Assembly (NCBI GenBank): GCA_009760885.1 | Contig: CM019701.1 | Location: 15,706,282 to 15,770,281 of the forward strand | Reading direction: 5' to 3' | Length of the DNA stretch: 64,000 nucleotides | From: Achatina immaculata | Lineage: Eukaryota > Mollusca > Gastropoda > Stylommatophora > Achatinidae | Shown here: positions 22,639 through 34,212 of the stretch, piece by piece | Layout: the number at the start of each line of letters is the position of its first letter | Position numbering within the stretch: position 1 is the first letter of the stretch | Made by a program: the position numbers and the translations under genes | Notes under the pieces: model-generated | What the model saw: only the letters and a program-made list of their open reading frames with translations | Database searches by the model: none | What the model was told of the DNA's origin: nothing

Positions 22639-24062
22639 AGGGTATAAACTGATTTGGTGATCTTATCACACACCATCCTGTCAGAATGTCCAGTATCATT
22701 TCTCTTGGTCTTCCTCTTTATCTTCTTCCCTCTATTTTTCCTATTGTTATAATATGTTCAATGCTCCCTCTTCTCATTGCATGTCCTATGAAGGTACATT
22801 GTCTCTCTCTTATCTTTTTTTACAATATTTTTTTGTCTCTCCGGCTCTTCTCATACACTCTTCATTAGGCATTTTTGCTGTCCAGGGGATTCGCACCATT
22901 CTTCTAATAAACCACATTTCTGCTGCTTCCAATGATTTTTGTGCAGACCTGCCTATTGTCCATGATTCACTTCCATATAACAGGATAGGTTCAATATAAC
23001 ATTTTAAGACTCGTTTTCTAACATTCATTGATAAGGATGTGTTGGATAATATGTTTCTCATTCTCTGAAATGCAGTCTGTGCTTGGCCTACTCTGTTCCT
23101 AATTTCTGTTCTGCACTTCCCATCTGAAGTTATTACTGCTCCAGTGTATTTGAATTTCTGCACCTGCTTTAAAATAGTTCCGTTTAATTGTATACTGCAT
23201 GCTGGCGGATTCCGTTTCTTAGATATAACCATAGTCTCTGTCTTTTTGATGTTCAAAGTAAGGCCTTTCTGTTCACCTTCTTTGGTGACTTTATCCAAGA
23301 GATTTTGTCCTATTGGTTCTCAGCTATCAGTACTGTGTCGTCAACATACCAAAGGTTGTTAATATTGTATCCTCCAATTTGTATGCCTGGTTCTGTGATG
23401 ATTATTCTTAGAATATTCTCACTGTACAGAGAAAAGAGGTCTGGAGATAGTACACATCCTTGTCACACCGCTTGTTTTATAGGTTGATATTTTCCAGTTC
23501 TATTTTCAACCCGAACTGCTGCTTCTTGTTGCCAGTATAGATGTTTTACTATACTCAGGTCTTTGCCGTCTATACTGATGTCTTCAAGCATTTTAATAAT
23601 TTCATTATGTTTCACCTTGTCGATACCTTGGTGTAATCAATGAAGCATAAGTAGAGATCTTTCTGTACTTCTATAGTTCTTTCTGTTAGTGTTCATAAAG
23701 CATATATGGCATTGTGTGTTCCCTTTCCTTCAACAAATCCAAACTGTTCATCTGCTATTTGCATTTTTATTTTTTTCCTTGTTCTTCTCATATTTATTCT
23801 CAGAAGTAGCTTCATTATGTGACATGAGAGGCTAATAGTCCAGTGGTCATCACATTCCTTTGCACCTGGTTTCTTTGGAAGTGCTATAAACGTAGATTTA
23901 TTCAGCTCACTGGGAATATAACCACTGTTGTAAATGTCATTCAGTAACTTGGTTATTATTTTTATTCCTATCTCCTTTAGCGCTTCTATTTCTTCTATTG
24001 CTATATTATCAGGCCCAGTCGCTTTTCTTTTCTTCATGTGTTTGATGGCATCTATGATTGTG
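22639..24062 (-). pseudogene. LINE C fragment, RT to C-terminus
   Basis: A different non-LTR family on the minus strand. From the right: AIKHMKKRKATGPDNIAIEE (RT motif 0/1), then FIALPKKPGAKECDDHWTIS and EQFGFVEGKGTHNAIYAL; a broken middle region covering motifs A to C; then KGLTLNIKKTETMVISKKRN, VQKFKYTGAVITSDGKCRTE, PILLYGSESWTIGRSAQKSL and MVRIPWTAKMPNEECMRRAG. The C-terminal block with GSESW and RRMVRIPWT is characteristic of this group. Several frameshifts are present; the palm is split near 23300-23690. No other copy in this window. Junctions with the satellite are clean, but I see no convincing target-site duplication. Confidence 0.85.
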
Positions 24063-25094
24063 CAACCATACACATCTAAATAAGATATTTGATGTTAGAT
24101 TTGTAGCTAAAGTGTAACCATATGCTTATAAGATATTTGATTTTAAAGTTGTAGCTCAAGTGAAGAATACACTTATAAGATATTTGTTCTTAGACAGAGT
24201 TGTAGCTCAAGTGTAACCATAAACCTTTAAAATATTTGATCTTAGATATAGCTGTAGCTCAGGTGTAACTATACACCTATAGAATATTTGATCTGAGAGT
24301 TGTATCTCAAGTGTTACATATACTTATAAGATATTTGGTCTTACAGATGATGATCAAGTGTAACCACGCACCTAAAAGCTATTTGATTTTGGGTTGTAGC
24401 TCAGTTTTAACATTACACCAATAAGATATTTGATCTTAGAGTTGTAGCTCACGAGTAACCATTCACCTGTAAAATATTTGATCTTAGAGTTGTAGCTCAA
24501 GTTTAAGCATACACCTATAAAATATTTGATATTAGACAGAGCTGTAGCTCAAGTGTAAGCATACACATATGAGATGTTTGATCATAGGCAGAGTTTTAGC
24601 ACATGTGAAACCATACATCTAAAAGATCTAAGATTTGTAGCTAAGGTGTAACCACACATCAATAATATATTTGATCTGAGATGTAGCTGAAGTGTAACCA
24701 TAGTTATTTAAGTTATAAGATCTCAGACAGAGTTGTAGCTCAAGTTTTAACATACACCTATAAGATATTTAATCTCACAGTTGTAGCTGAAGTGTAACTA
24801 TAAATATATAAAATATTTGATCTTATACAGAGTCGTACCTAAGGTGTAAGTATACACCTGTAAAATATTGATAATAGAGTTGAAGTGCAAGTGTAAACAT
24901 GTACCTATTAGATATTTGATCTTAGACAGCGTTGTAGCTCAAGTATAACCATATACCTAAAAAATATTTGATCTTAGAGTTGTAGCTCAAGTGCAGCCAT
25001 ACACACATAAGATATTTGATCTGAGAGTTGTAGCTCAAGTGTAACCACAAACCTATAAAATTTTTTAATCTTAGAGTTGAAGCTCAAGTGTCGT
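24063..25094. repeat. Satellite S block 5
   Basis: About 21 monomers. It ends at GAAGCTCAAGTGTC, immediately before PLE copy 2. Confidence 0.92.
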
Positions 25095-25904
25095 TAGAGA
25101 TGTATGGTGTAGTTTTACAAAGTGAGGGAGGGAGTGAGTAAAGTGAGAAAAGACAAATAGAAAGTATGAGAATGTATAAATAAAAAACATACAACATCCG
25201 ATATTTCGGCATGATCCTTTTTGGAGGATTACATACACAACGAGACACACACAAAAAAAAAGAAAAAAACCGAAGAACTTATCTTAATGTGGCCTCCTCC
25301 AGAAGTAGAAATGTGTGTATTAGAGGGAAGGACCAAGCGGACCACAACAAAGGATACCCGATAGAGCCAATCATAAAGAAAAGGTGGAGAGAGAGGGGGA
25401 AAACAAGTGGTAGAAATGGGGTGGGGGGAAAGGCAATAGAAACATGATAGCCACTAGAGGAGGAGGTGTCGGGGGGGGGGGGGAAGGGCACGCAGAGAGA
25501 TAATGAATGAAGAACATAAACATCTGCAGGGAGAAGAATATGACAAGACCCTATAAACATCAGTATGTTGCCAGAGAAGAAAAGAGGGTGGTGGTAGGGA
25601 GGAGTAGCATAGAGAAAGAGAGTTAAAAAAAGGGAGTGGAAAACTAAAGAAGTTACAGAAAGCTGAAGACATTGTTAATTCCAGCTGGGTGGAGACAGCC
25701 AGTCTGGAAAATAAGGCGCTGTTCTATGACCCTCCGAGATCGTACATCAGCAGAACAAGAGCGGATTGCACTAACAGAAATGTCCTGTTTTCCCCTGTGG
25801 TTGCTAAGGCAAAAATGTTTAGCCACAGGTGTCCAGGCCCTCTTAGAAATATCACTGAGATGCTACCGAAATCGATCTCCTAAGCGTAAGCCAGTCTCCC
25901 CTAT

Positions 25905-27779
25905 TTACTTCAAACCGCAACGTTTGCACATAATAGCATAAATAACATTGCGTGAAGTACAAATGAAACCCTCCTGTACTGATAACGCGGACTTAGGGAA
26001 GGAGATCTGGCTAGCCTCGACAACAAATGGACAAGTGTTGCATCTACGACATCCGCAAAGTCTGGTACCATAAAAAGTGTCATCTGTCTTAAGATGACTA
26101 CGAATTAAAAGGTCCCTGAGGTTCTTACCCCGTCTGTAGGCTACCAGTGGGGGTTCCCCAAAAAGTTCACGTGTATCAGGCCCGGTTTGGAGGAGATGGA
26201 GACGGCGAAACAGTATGTTTTTAACTGCCAAGCTATGAGGGTGGTACGTGAGTACCAGTTTAACTCTGTCCGAGCTACAGTGCGGTTTAGGAGTGAGGGC
26301 TTGTTGCCGTGATATATGGCTGATGCGGTTCCAAGATGACGAGAGAACATGTTCTGGATAACCACGTTGACGGAAGAAATCTAGCATTTTATGGCCTTGA
26401 TCCTGGAAATCCACATCATCATTACACAAACGTCGCAACCTAAGAAGCTGGGAAAAAGAAATATAGTCCTTACACGATCTGGGATGGGAGGAAGAGTACA
26501 GGAGGTAGCTATGAGAGTCTGTAGGTTTATAGAAGTAGTAAGCCCGGAAGGGCCGATAGTAACTGCAATGTCAAGAAAGTTAGCGGAAGTAGCAGAGATA
26601 TGAGAGGTGAAAGAAATGACAGGATTGTACTCCTTAACAAAACTGATAACGTTGTTAAGATCTTCCTCTTTGCATTGATGTGACCCCAATGCCGTTATCT
26701 ATGTAGCGTCTATAGAAGGCGGGAAAAGGGCCTCTAAAGGCTCTCAGAACCTTGTGTTCGAAGTGGCCCATGAACAGACACTCGTAGCTGGGGCCCATCT
26801 TGGTACCCATGGCTACACCACTAATCTGGTCAAAGTAAAGGCAATTGAATTCAAAAGAATTGATTTAGAGGACAAGTCGCGTAAGGCGCAGAATAATAGA
26901 CGTAGGAATGGAAGGATTGCGTCTTATGTTCAGAAAGAACTTGACGGCCTGAAGTCCTTGATCATGCGGGATGGATGTGTATAAGGATACTACATCAAGG
27001 GTGAAGATACGGTAGGTGTGACCAGGCAGGAGTGTAAGGGTCTCAAAAGTAATGACAGCATGATTGGTGTCCTTGAGATAAGTGGGCAGACTAGTGACCA
27101 GAGGTTGAAAGATACTGTCAATAAAGCTCGAGATTTGTTCAGTAGGGCAGGAACATGCGGACACTATGGGCCTTCCTGGGTTGCCTGGTTTGTGTATCTT
27201 AGGGAGTAGATAAAAGGATGGCTTTCCTAAGCAGCTGTCGTGGATGTGAAGATGAGTAGCAGAGGGAGAAAGACCAGTCTTGTGGATGAGTTCGTTGATC
27301 GTGTCACGAACATGGTGGTTGTTGGCCAGAGTCGGATCTTGAGGGTGAGAGGCATAAAATTTAGTGTTGCTCAACTGGCCCATGGCCTCCTGGATGTACA
27401 ATTCTTTCTTCCAACAAACAATGGCCCCGCCCTTGTCTGCACTGTTGATCATGATATCTTTCCTGCGCTGGAGTTGAGAAAGTGCACGCTGCTCCCCGGG
27501 GGTCAGGTTAGAGTGTCGTACACGGGGAAGGCGGAGCTTGCGAATTTCATGGAGAGTGTGATCACAGTAGAGGTCCAAGGCACGAGGCACTCCTGCTGAA
27601 GGTGTCCAGGTGGATGGTTGTTTGGAGAAGTGAGAGAAAGGGTCATCATCGGAAGTGGATTCGGATGATGAAGGTTGGGACGCGTCTTGGAAATAGAATT
27701 TCAAACGCAGTCTGCGATGGAAACGATGGGCATCTTGAAGGAGTGAGAACTGGTCAGCAGAAGGACGGAGGGGGTCGTC
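25905..27779 (-). pseudogene. PLE polyprotein remnant, minus strand (copy 2)
   Basis: The most complete PLE coding region here. From 27779 down: N-terminal part (SADQFSLLQDAHRF, HEIRKLRLPRVRHSNLTPGE), the RT lead-in RRKDIMINSADKGGAIVCWK, KPSFYLLPKIHKPGNPGRPI, motif A LDVVSLYTSIPH, motif B ISGVAMGTKMGP, motif C as YIDNGIGV, then linker, CGCRRCNTCPFVVEA and the GIY-YIG region TSRNVIYAIMCKRCGLK. Defects: a stop after LTRLVL, Asn in place of the second catalytic Asp in YIDD, a one-base shift after GVTSM, and a stop where KYIGET should begin. Canonical PLE order (RT then GIY-YIG) is clear. Dead. Confidence 0.88.
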
Positions 27780-28990
27780 AAGTTCTTTCTGAACAAAAGA
27801 CGCAATCCCTCCATTCCTATGTCCACTATTCTGTGCCTTACACGACTTGTCCTCTAAATCAATTCTTTTGAATTCAATTGCCTTTACTTCGACCAGATTA
27901 GTGGTGTAGCCATGAGTACCAAGATGGGCCCCAGCTACGAGTGTCTGTTCATGGGCCACTTCGAACACAAGGTTCTGAGAGCCTTTAGAGGCCCTTTTCC
28001 CGCCTTCTATAGACGCTACATAGATAACGGCATTGGGGTCACATCAATGCAAAGAGGAAGATCTTAACAACGTTATCAGTTTTGTTAAGGAGTACAATCC
28101 TGTCATTTCTTTCACCTCTCATATCTCTGCTACTTCCGCTAACTTTCTTGACATTGCAGTTACTATCGGCCCTTCCGGGCTTACTACTTCTATAAACCTA
28201 CAGACTCTCATAGCTACCTCCTGTACTCTTCCTCCCATCCCAGATCGTGTAAGGACTATATTTCTTTTTCCCAGCTTCTTAGGTTGCGACGTTTGTGTAA
28301 TGATGATGTGGATTTCCAGGATCAAGGCCATAAAATGCTAGATTTCTTCCGTCAACGTGGTTATCCAGAACATGTTCTCTCGTCATCTTGGAACCGCATC
28401 AGCCATATATCACGGCAACAAGCCCTCACTCCTAAACCGCACTGTAGCTCGGACAGAATTAAACTGGTACTCACGTACCACCCTCATAGCTTGGCAGTTA
28501 AAAACATACTGTTTCGCCGTCTCCATCTCCTCCAAACCGGGCCTGATATACGTGAACTTTTTGGGGAACCCCCACTGGTAGCCTACAGACAGGGTAAGAA
28601 CCTCAGGGACCTTTTAATTCGTAGTCATCTTAAGACAGATGACACTTTTTATGGTACCAGACTTTGCGGATGTCGTAGATGCAACACTTGTCCATTTGTT
28701 GTCGAGGCTAGCCAGATCTCCTTCCCTAAGTCCGCGTTATCAGTACAGGAGGGTTTCATTTGTACTTCACGCAATGTTATTTATGCTATTATGTGCAAAC
28801 GTTGCGGTTTGAAGTAAATAGGGGAGACTGGCTTACGCTTAGGAGATCGATTTCGGTAGCATCTCAGTGATATTTCTAAGAGGGCCTGGACACCTGTGGC
28901 TAAACATTTTTGCCTTAGCAACCACAGGGGAAAACAGGACATTTCTGTTAGTGCAATCCGCTCTTGTTCTGCTGATGTACGATCTCGGAG
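27780..28990 (+). pseudogene. PLE C-terminal half, plus strand (inverted arm of copy 2)
   Basis: Inverted duplicate of the minus-strand coding region from just after RT motif A onward. It carries the same four lesions as the left arm: stop after LTRLVL, YIDN in motif C, the frame shift after the VTSM block, and the stop in CGLK-stop-IGET. It differs from the left arm by a small number of substitutions: AMSTKM against AMGTKM, GPDIRE against GPDTRE, AYRQGK against AYRRGK. The N-terminal and motif A regions are absent. A duplicated, already inactive sequence is the simplest reading. Confidence 0.85.
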
Positions 28991-29665
28991 GGTCATAGAA
29001 CAGCGCCTTATTTTCCAGACTGGCTGTCTCCACCCAGCTGGAATTAACAATGTCTTCAGCTTTCTGTAACTTCTTTAGTTTTCCACTCCCTTTTTTAAAC
29101 TTTCTTTCTCTATGCTACTCCTCCCTACCACCACCCTCTTTTCTTCTCTGGCAACATACTGATGTTTATAGGGTCTTGTCATATTCTTCTCCCTGCAGAT
29201 GTTTATGTTCTTCATTCATTATCTCTCTGCGTCCCCTTCCCCCCCCCCCCGACACCTCCTCCTCTAGTGGCTATCATGTTTCTATTGCCTTTCCCCCCAC
29301 CCCATTTCTACCACTTGTTTTCCCCCTCTCTCTCCACCTTTTCTTTATGATTGGCTCTATCGGGTATCCTTTGTTGTGGTCCGCTTGGTCCTTCCTTCTA
29401 ATACACACATTTCTACTTCTGAAGGAGGCCAACATAAGATAAATTCTTCGGTTTTTTTCTTTTTTTGTGTGTGTCTCGTTGTGTATGTAATCCTCCAAAA
29501 AGGATCATGCGAAATATCGGGTGTTGTATGTTTTTCATTTATACATTCTCATACTTTCTATTTGTTTTTTTCTCACTTTACTCATTCCATCCCTCACTTT
29601 GTAAAACTGCACCATACACCTCTATCTACCTTTTTTATTTAAACCAGTTTTACAGCAGTCGCCAT

Positions 29666-29785
29666 CCCTGTTAGCTCAAGTGAAAGGCAAAACCTAGAAT
29701 ATATTTGACCGTAGAGTTGCAGTTAAAGTATAACCATACACCTATAAAATAATTGATCTTAGAGTTGTAACACAAGTATAAGCAT
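29666..29785. repeat. Satellite S, short block between PLE copy 2 and LINE B
   Basis: Two to three monomers (TTAGCTCAAGTGAAAGGCAA, ATATTTGACCGTAGAGTTGC). This short block shows that two independent insertions landed within about 120 bp of each other. Confidence 0.85.
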
Positions 29786-31927
29786 ATCTTTTATCTTATA
29801 TACTTCCCCTGTCATTAAACATCACATAGGGCTAGCAAGATAGTTCGCCAATTTTTCCTGTCTTCGGCGAGTCTTTCAACCTCATCAATGGGATTTTATG
29901 CCTGTTAATTTGGCCTCTCGTATCATTGTCCTCTTCAGAATTTCATTCGGTCTGCCTCTTTTTCTTTGGCCTGTTGCGTTCCACTTGATAGGTTGTTTTA
30001 GGATTCTCTGATCATTTCTTCTCATCAAGTGACCAACATATCTCCATCTCCTGTTCCTGATCACCCGTGAGACTGGTTGTTGTTCAGTCATCTGTCTTAT
30101 ATATACATTGTTCTTGAATTCGTTCCACTTGATGCCGAGTATTTTCCTTAGGCATTTGTTTTCAAAAGAGTCTAATTTCTTGTCTATTTCTTTAGTTGTT
30201 TTCCAGCTTTCGCATGCATAAATGACTGTGGATATTACATTTGAATTGAATAGTCTTAACTTGGTTTTTGTGTTTATAACTTTTGAATTCCATATGTTCT
30301 CAAGATTCTTGAAGATCAATGCTGCTTTTGCAATTCTGATTCTAAGTTCCTATCTGGTGTCATCATCCTGGTCTATGTAGCTGCCAAGGTATGCAAATTG
30401 ATCGACTTCTTCAATATCTGTCCCTTCTACGTTTATTTTTCCTTTGTGATTAATGGGAAGTTTCATTATTTTTGTTTTGTCCTTGTTAATTTCAAGTCCT
30501 ATTTTGCTAGCCATTGAAGACAGGTAATCTGTATTTTCGTGCATGGCATTCACATTGTTACTGATAAGAGTTATGTCATCAGCAAAATCAATATCTTCTA
30601 GTTGGGTCCCATGTACCCAGTCAATACCTGTGCTACCTGTGCAGCATTTTTCATTATGAAGTCTATTGTAATCCCAAAAAGTAAAGGAGACAGTATACAT
30701 CCTTGTTTCACACCTGTTTCAATCTGGAACCATTCACTCATCCCTTCTTCTGTCTTGACTGCACAAACATATCCATTGTAGAAGTACTTAATGATGTTGA
30801 CAATTTTAGATGGTATTCTAAATAGACTTAAAATACTCCATAATGAATCTCTGTATATGCTATCAAATGCCTTTTTAAAGTCTATGAAGTTCAATATTTA
30901 TGGTTTCTGCTTTTCAATATGGTCTTCAAGTATTATTCTTAGAGTAAAGATCTGGCCGAGACAGCTTCTCCCTTTTCGAAATCCTGCTTGTTCTTCTCTC
31001 ATTGCTGTATCCACTATATCTTTAAGTCTATTCAAAATGACCTTGCAAAATACTTTTGACACAACTGATATTAAGGTTACTTCTCTCCAATTGTTAGTCA
31101 CTAAGGTTGCTTTTTTTTTGGTATTTTAACAATGATTCTTTTTTCCAATTAGAAGTGACCTTTTCTTCTTTCCAAATCTTGTTAAACATTTCTGTAGTTG
31201 TCTTATGTTATCACTACTGATAGCTTTTAGCATTTCGGGTGTTATTTCATATTCACCTGCAGCTTTGTTGTTAGCCATTAAATTCACTGCTGTTTCAATT
31301 TCATGCAATGTAATTTCATTTAGGCTGACTTTTAGTTGCGGGGCTGGTAAGTCGGTTTCAAGGTTTTACAATTCTTTTGGGTGTGGTCAATTAAGTATTT
31401 CTTGGAAGTGTTCAGCCCATCTTTGCTTTTGGTCTTTATTTGATGTTAATAGCGTTCCAGTTTTGCTAAGGATTGGTCTTTCTTTAGATGTAATAGTACC
31501 TGTTAGCTTCTTTTGTATGTTATATAAAGTTTTGCTGTCTCCTGTTTTTGCTGCTTTTTCTGCCTCTTTCTCCATATTGTCTATGTATTCTCTTTTATCC
31601 CTTCTAGCTGAACTTTTTACTTTCTTTTCTAGTTCTTTGTATGTTGCTTCCACCAGATCTTTTCCAAGATCTGTTTTTACATTCAACATGTCTAATTTGA
31701 CTGCTCGTCTTTCATGTACGTACTTCCATGTGTTTTATGATATCAATGCTTTTCTATTTGGTTTTTTCAGTCCAGTGCTTGGTTTTACTGCTGTGATTAT
31801 GGCTGTGCTGTAAGAATTCCATAATTCATCTATACCTATCTCGACTACTTCACTGTGTGTTTTGAAATGATTGGCAAGTTCCTGATTGAAATTACTGTTA
31901 GTATTTTCTTCTTGTAGGCATTGGCTA
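29786..31927 (-). pseudogene. LINE B, longest copy (interrupted by LINE A)
   Basis: Minus-strand copy with the order: linker (DELWNSYSTAIITAVKPSTG), a coiled Lys/Glu-rich stretch (KELEKKVKSSARRDKREYID), RT with VNLMANNKAAGEYEITPEML, WREVTLISVVSKVFCKVILN, EEQAGFRKGRSCLGQIFTLR, motif A NFIDFKKAFDSIYRDSLW, motif B ETGVKQGCILSPLLFGITID, motif C LEDIDFADDITLISNNVNAM with FADD intact, then FAYLGSYIDQ, IYACESWKTTKEIDKKLDSF, RRWRYVGHLMRRNDQ and the 3' UTR. At least five frame breaks or stops separate the segments, so it is not active, but catalytic residues of motifs A and C survive. Its 5' continuation is at 32437-32590, beyond a nested LINE A. Confidence 0.87.
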
Positions 31928-32436
31928 CAATGTAAAACAAATAAAGAATCTGTGGAGAGGAGCAGACAGAACCACAAAAATAAGATTTTTAAGGGCATGC
32001 ATCTTTCCCATAGCAACATATGCCTGTGAGACCTGGACACTTAACAAAACAGCTGAGAAACACATAAATGCCTTTGAATGTAAATGCTACAGAAGAGTTC
32101 TCCAAATATCGTGGACACAAAAAAGAACAAATATATCTATACTACAAGAACTTAATATTGAAGAAGGCTGGCTAGTGAAGAGAATTAAACAGAGAAAACT
32201 TAAATATTTTGGACACATTAAACGTCATGGTAATTTAGAGAAGACCGTATTGGAAGGATACATAATGGGAAAAAGAAAAAGAGGAAGACCAAGACGAAGA
32301 TGGCTGCAAGACATCGTTGACGATCTGGAAATGGATGCAGCAGCAGCAGGCCATCTTACTCACAACCGAGAGGCCTACAGGAGTGCTGTTTGGGAGGCAA
32401 AGTTCCGCAAGGGACATGCAAATGAATGAATGAATG
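31928..32436 (+). mobile_element. LINE A 3' fragment nested in LINE B
   Basis: Plus-strand LINE A tail (thumb block ACETW, KRGRPRRRWLQDIVDDLEMD, stop, then GAATGAATGAATGA) inserted in the opposite orientation into LINE B. The flanks GGCATTGGCT and GGCTGTGGCT are similar and may be a diverged target-site duplication. The C-terminal frame 32175-32429 is open. LINE A is therefore younger than this LINE B copy. Confidence 0.85.
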
Positions 32437-32590
32437 AGGCTGTGGCTGTTTATCTTTCTGTGTACTGATTTCTTGTGTTGGCTTTTCAGTTTCAGTTTTA
32501 TTTTCCCTATGCACAAATTGTGATCACTGTTGACATCTGCACCCCTGTAAGCCCTTACATCTATCAGAGATGTTCTGTATTGCTTAAGCA
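32437..32590 (-). pseudogene. LINE B endonuclease C-terminal end
   Basis: On the minus strand this encodes TSLIDVRAYRGADVNSDHNL, the SDH-containing end of an apurinic/apyrimidinic-type LINE endonuclease, followed by KIKLKLK. It is the upstream continuation of LINE B, separated from the main body only by the nested LINE A. The rest of the endonuclease is missing (5' truncation at the satellite). Confidence 0.8.
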
Positions 32591-32641
32591 TATACATAAA
32601 AGATATATGATCTTAGGTACAATTGTAGCTCAAATGTAAGC
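32591..32641. repeat. Satellite S, single residual monomer
   Basis: About one monomer (AAAAGATATATGATCTTAGG, TTGTAGCTCAAATGTAAGCA) between the LINE B and LINE D insertions. Confidence 0.75.
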
Positions 32642-32941
32642 ATCTCTCTCTCTGAACCTTAAGTGCCCAGGGCACATGGGGCTTCTGCAAGGGTTTTCCA
32701 CAAATGCCTGTCCTTCACTTTTTTTTCTGCTCTTGCCCAGGTGAGCCCTCTATTGCTCAACATCCTTTCTGTTGTTCTTCTCCATGTCTCTTTTGGTCTA
32801 CCCTTACTTCTGTTCCCCTGTGGTGTCCATCTTAGTGCTATTTTTAGTAGTGAGTTGTCAGTCATTCGGAACACATGACCCAACCATTGCCAGCGTCTTT
32901 CCTCAATAATTGTTGTCAGTGGCTTCATCTGCATTTCTGAA
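32642..32941 (-). pseudogene. LINE D C-terminal fragment
   Basis: Minus-strand frame with EERRWQWLGHVFRMTDN, ALRWTPQGNRSKGRPKETWR and DRHLWKTLAEAPCALGT-stop, aligning with 4194-4698. This copy reads through the positions where the other has stops, so it is younger or better preserved. Only the last 90 or so codons remain. It is flanked by CATCTCTCTCTCTG at the 3' side. The RRWxWLGHVxRM motif is typical of the last domain of several RTE-related LINEs. Confidence 0.82.
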
Positions 32942-34212
32942 ATGTAAGCATACAAAGATATTTCATGTTAGACTGAGTTGTAGCTCAAGTGTAACCATAC
33001 ACTCATAAAATATTTAATCTTAAACAGTGCAGTAGTTTAAGTGTAAGCATACACCTATAAGATATGCATTCTTAGACTAGAGTTATAGGTCAAATGTAAC
33101 TATATATTTATAATAAATTTGATAGAGCTGTAGCTCAAGTGAAGCCATACACCTATAAGATATTTGATATTACAGTTGCACCTTAGTTGTAACCATACAC
33201 CTATAAGATGTTGTATCTTAGATTTATAGCTCAGATGTAACCATATACCTATAAGATATTTTATCTTAGACAGAATAGTAGCTCAAGTGTTTAATTTTAG
33301 ACAGAGTTATAGTTAATGTGGAAGCATACACCTATGAGATATTTATCTTAGATTTGTATTTCACATGCAAACATACACCTATAAAATATTTGATCTTAGA
33401 CAGAGTTGTAAAATAATTTATCTTAGAGTTATAGCTGAAGTGCACCATAGATCTATAAAATATTTGATCTTTGAGTTGTAGCATAAGTGTAAGCATACAC
33501 ATAAAGATATATAATCTGATAGTTGCAGCTCAAATGTAAAAAGAAACCTATAAAATATTTGATATTAGAGCTGTAGCTCTAGTGTAAGGAAAGACCTATA
33601 AGATATTTGATTGTATAGTTGTAGCTCAGGTGTAACCATACACCTTTAAAATATGTGATTCTATAGTTGTAACTCAAGTGTAAGCACATACCGATAAGAT
33701 ATTTAATCTTAGACAGAGTTGTAGTTCAAGTATAATCATACACCTATAAGATATTTGATATGTGATCTTGGAGTTGTCGCTCATGTTTAAGAATATTGTA
33801 GCTCAAGTGATATTTGATCCTGGAGGTGTACCTCAAGTGTAAGAATACATTTATAAGATATTTTATCTTATAACTGTAGCTTAATTGTAACCATACACCT
33901 ATAATATATTTGGACTTAGACAGAGTTGTAGCTCAAGTTTAAGCATACACATATATAATATTCTGTCCTAGAGTTGTAGCTCAAGTGCAACCATACAGCT
34001 ATAAAATATTTGATGTTAGATTTATATCTGAAGTGTAAGTTTCCACATATAACATATTTGATCTTAAAGTTGTTGCTCAAGTGAATGCATATACCTACAA
34101 AAAAAATTATCTAACAGTTGAGCCTCATTTGTAACCATATGCCTATACAATATGTGATCTTAGAGTTGTAGCTCACGTTTAAACATTCATGCATAAAATA
34201 TTAGATCAAAGA
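32942..34212. repeat. Satellite S block 6
   Basis: About 25 monomers, more divergent than block 4 and with several deletions (for example near 33290 and 33790). It ends at GATAGATAAT before a (CATT)n LINE tail. Confidence 0.9.

Larger units (their letters stand above)
25095..29665. mobile_element. Penelope-like element copy 2, large palindrome
   Basis: A PLE insertion of about 4.6 kb built as an imperfect palindrome. Left arm (about 25095-26955) is minus-oriented; right arm (about 27780-29625) is its inverted copy; a spacer of about 0.8 kb holds the only copy of the N-terminal and early RT coding region (minus strand). Each arm carries the RT motif B-to-C region, the GIY-YIG region, a 3' UTR with a homopolymer G/C run, and the end motif ACCTCTATCTA or its complement. 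Satellite lies on both sides: GCTCAAGTGTC on the left, TTAGCTCAAGTGAAAG on the right. Confidence 0.85.

Noticed and set aside
26754..26984. Plus-strand frame starting MFEVAHEQTLVAG
   Set aside because: Antisense of the PLE RT motif B region; the same sequence begins the minus-strand frame at 27968, which is antisense of the inverted arm until about 27780.
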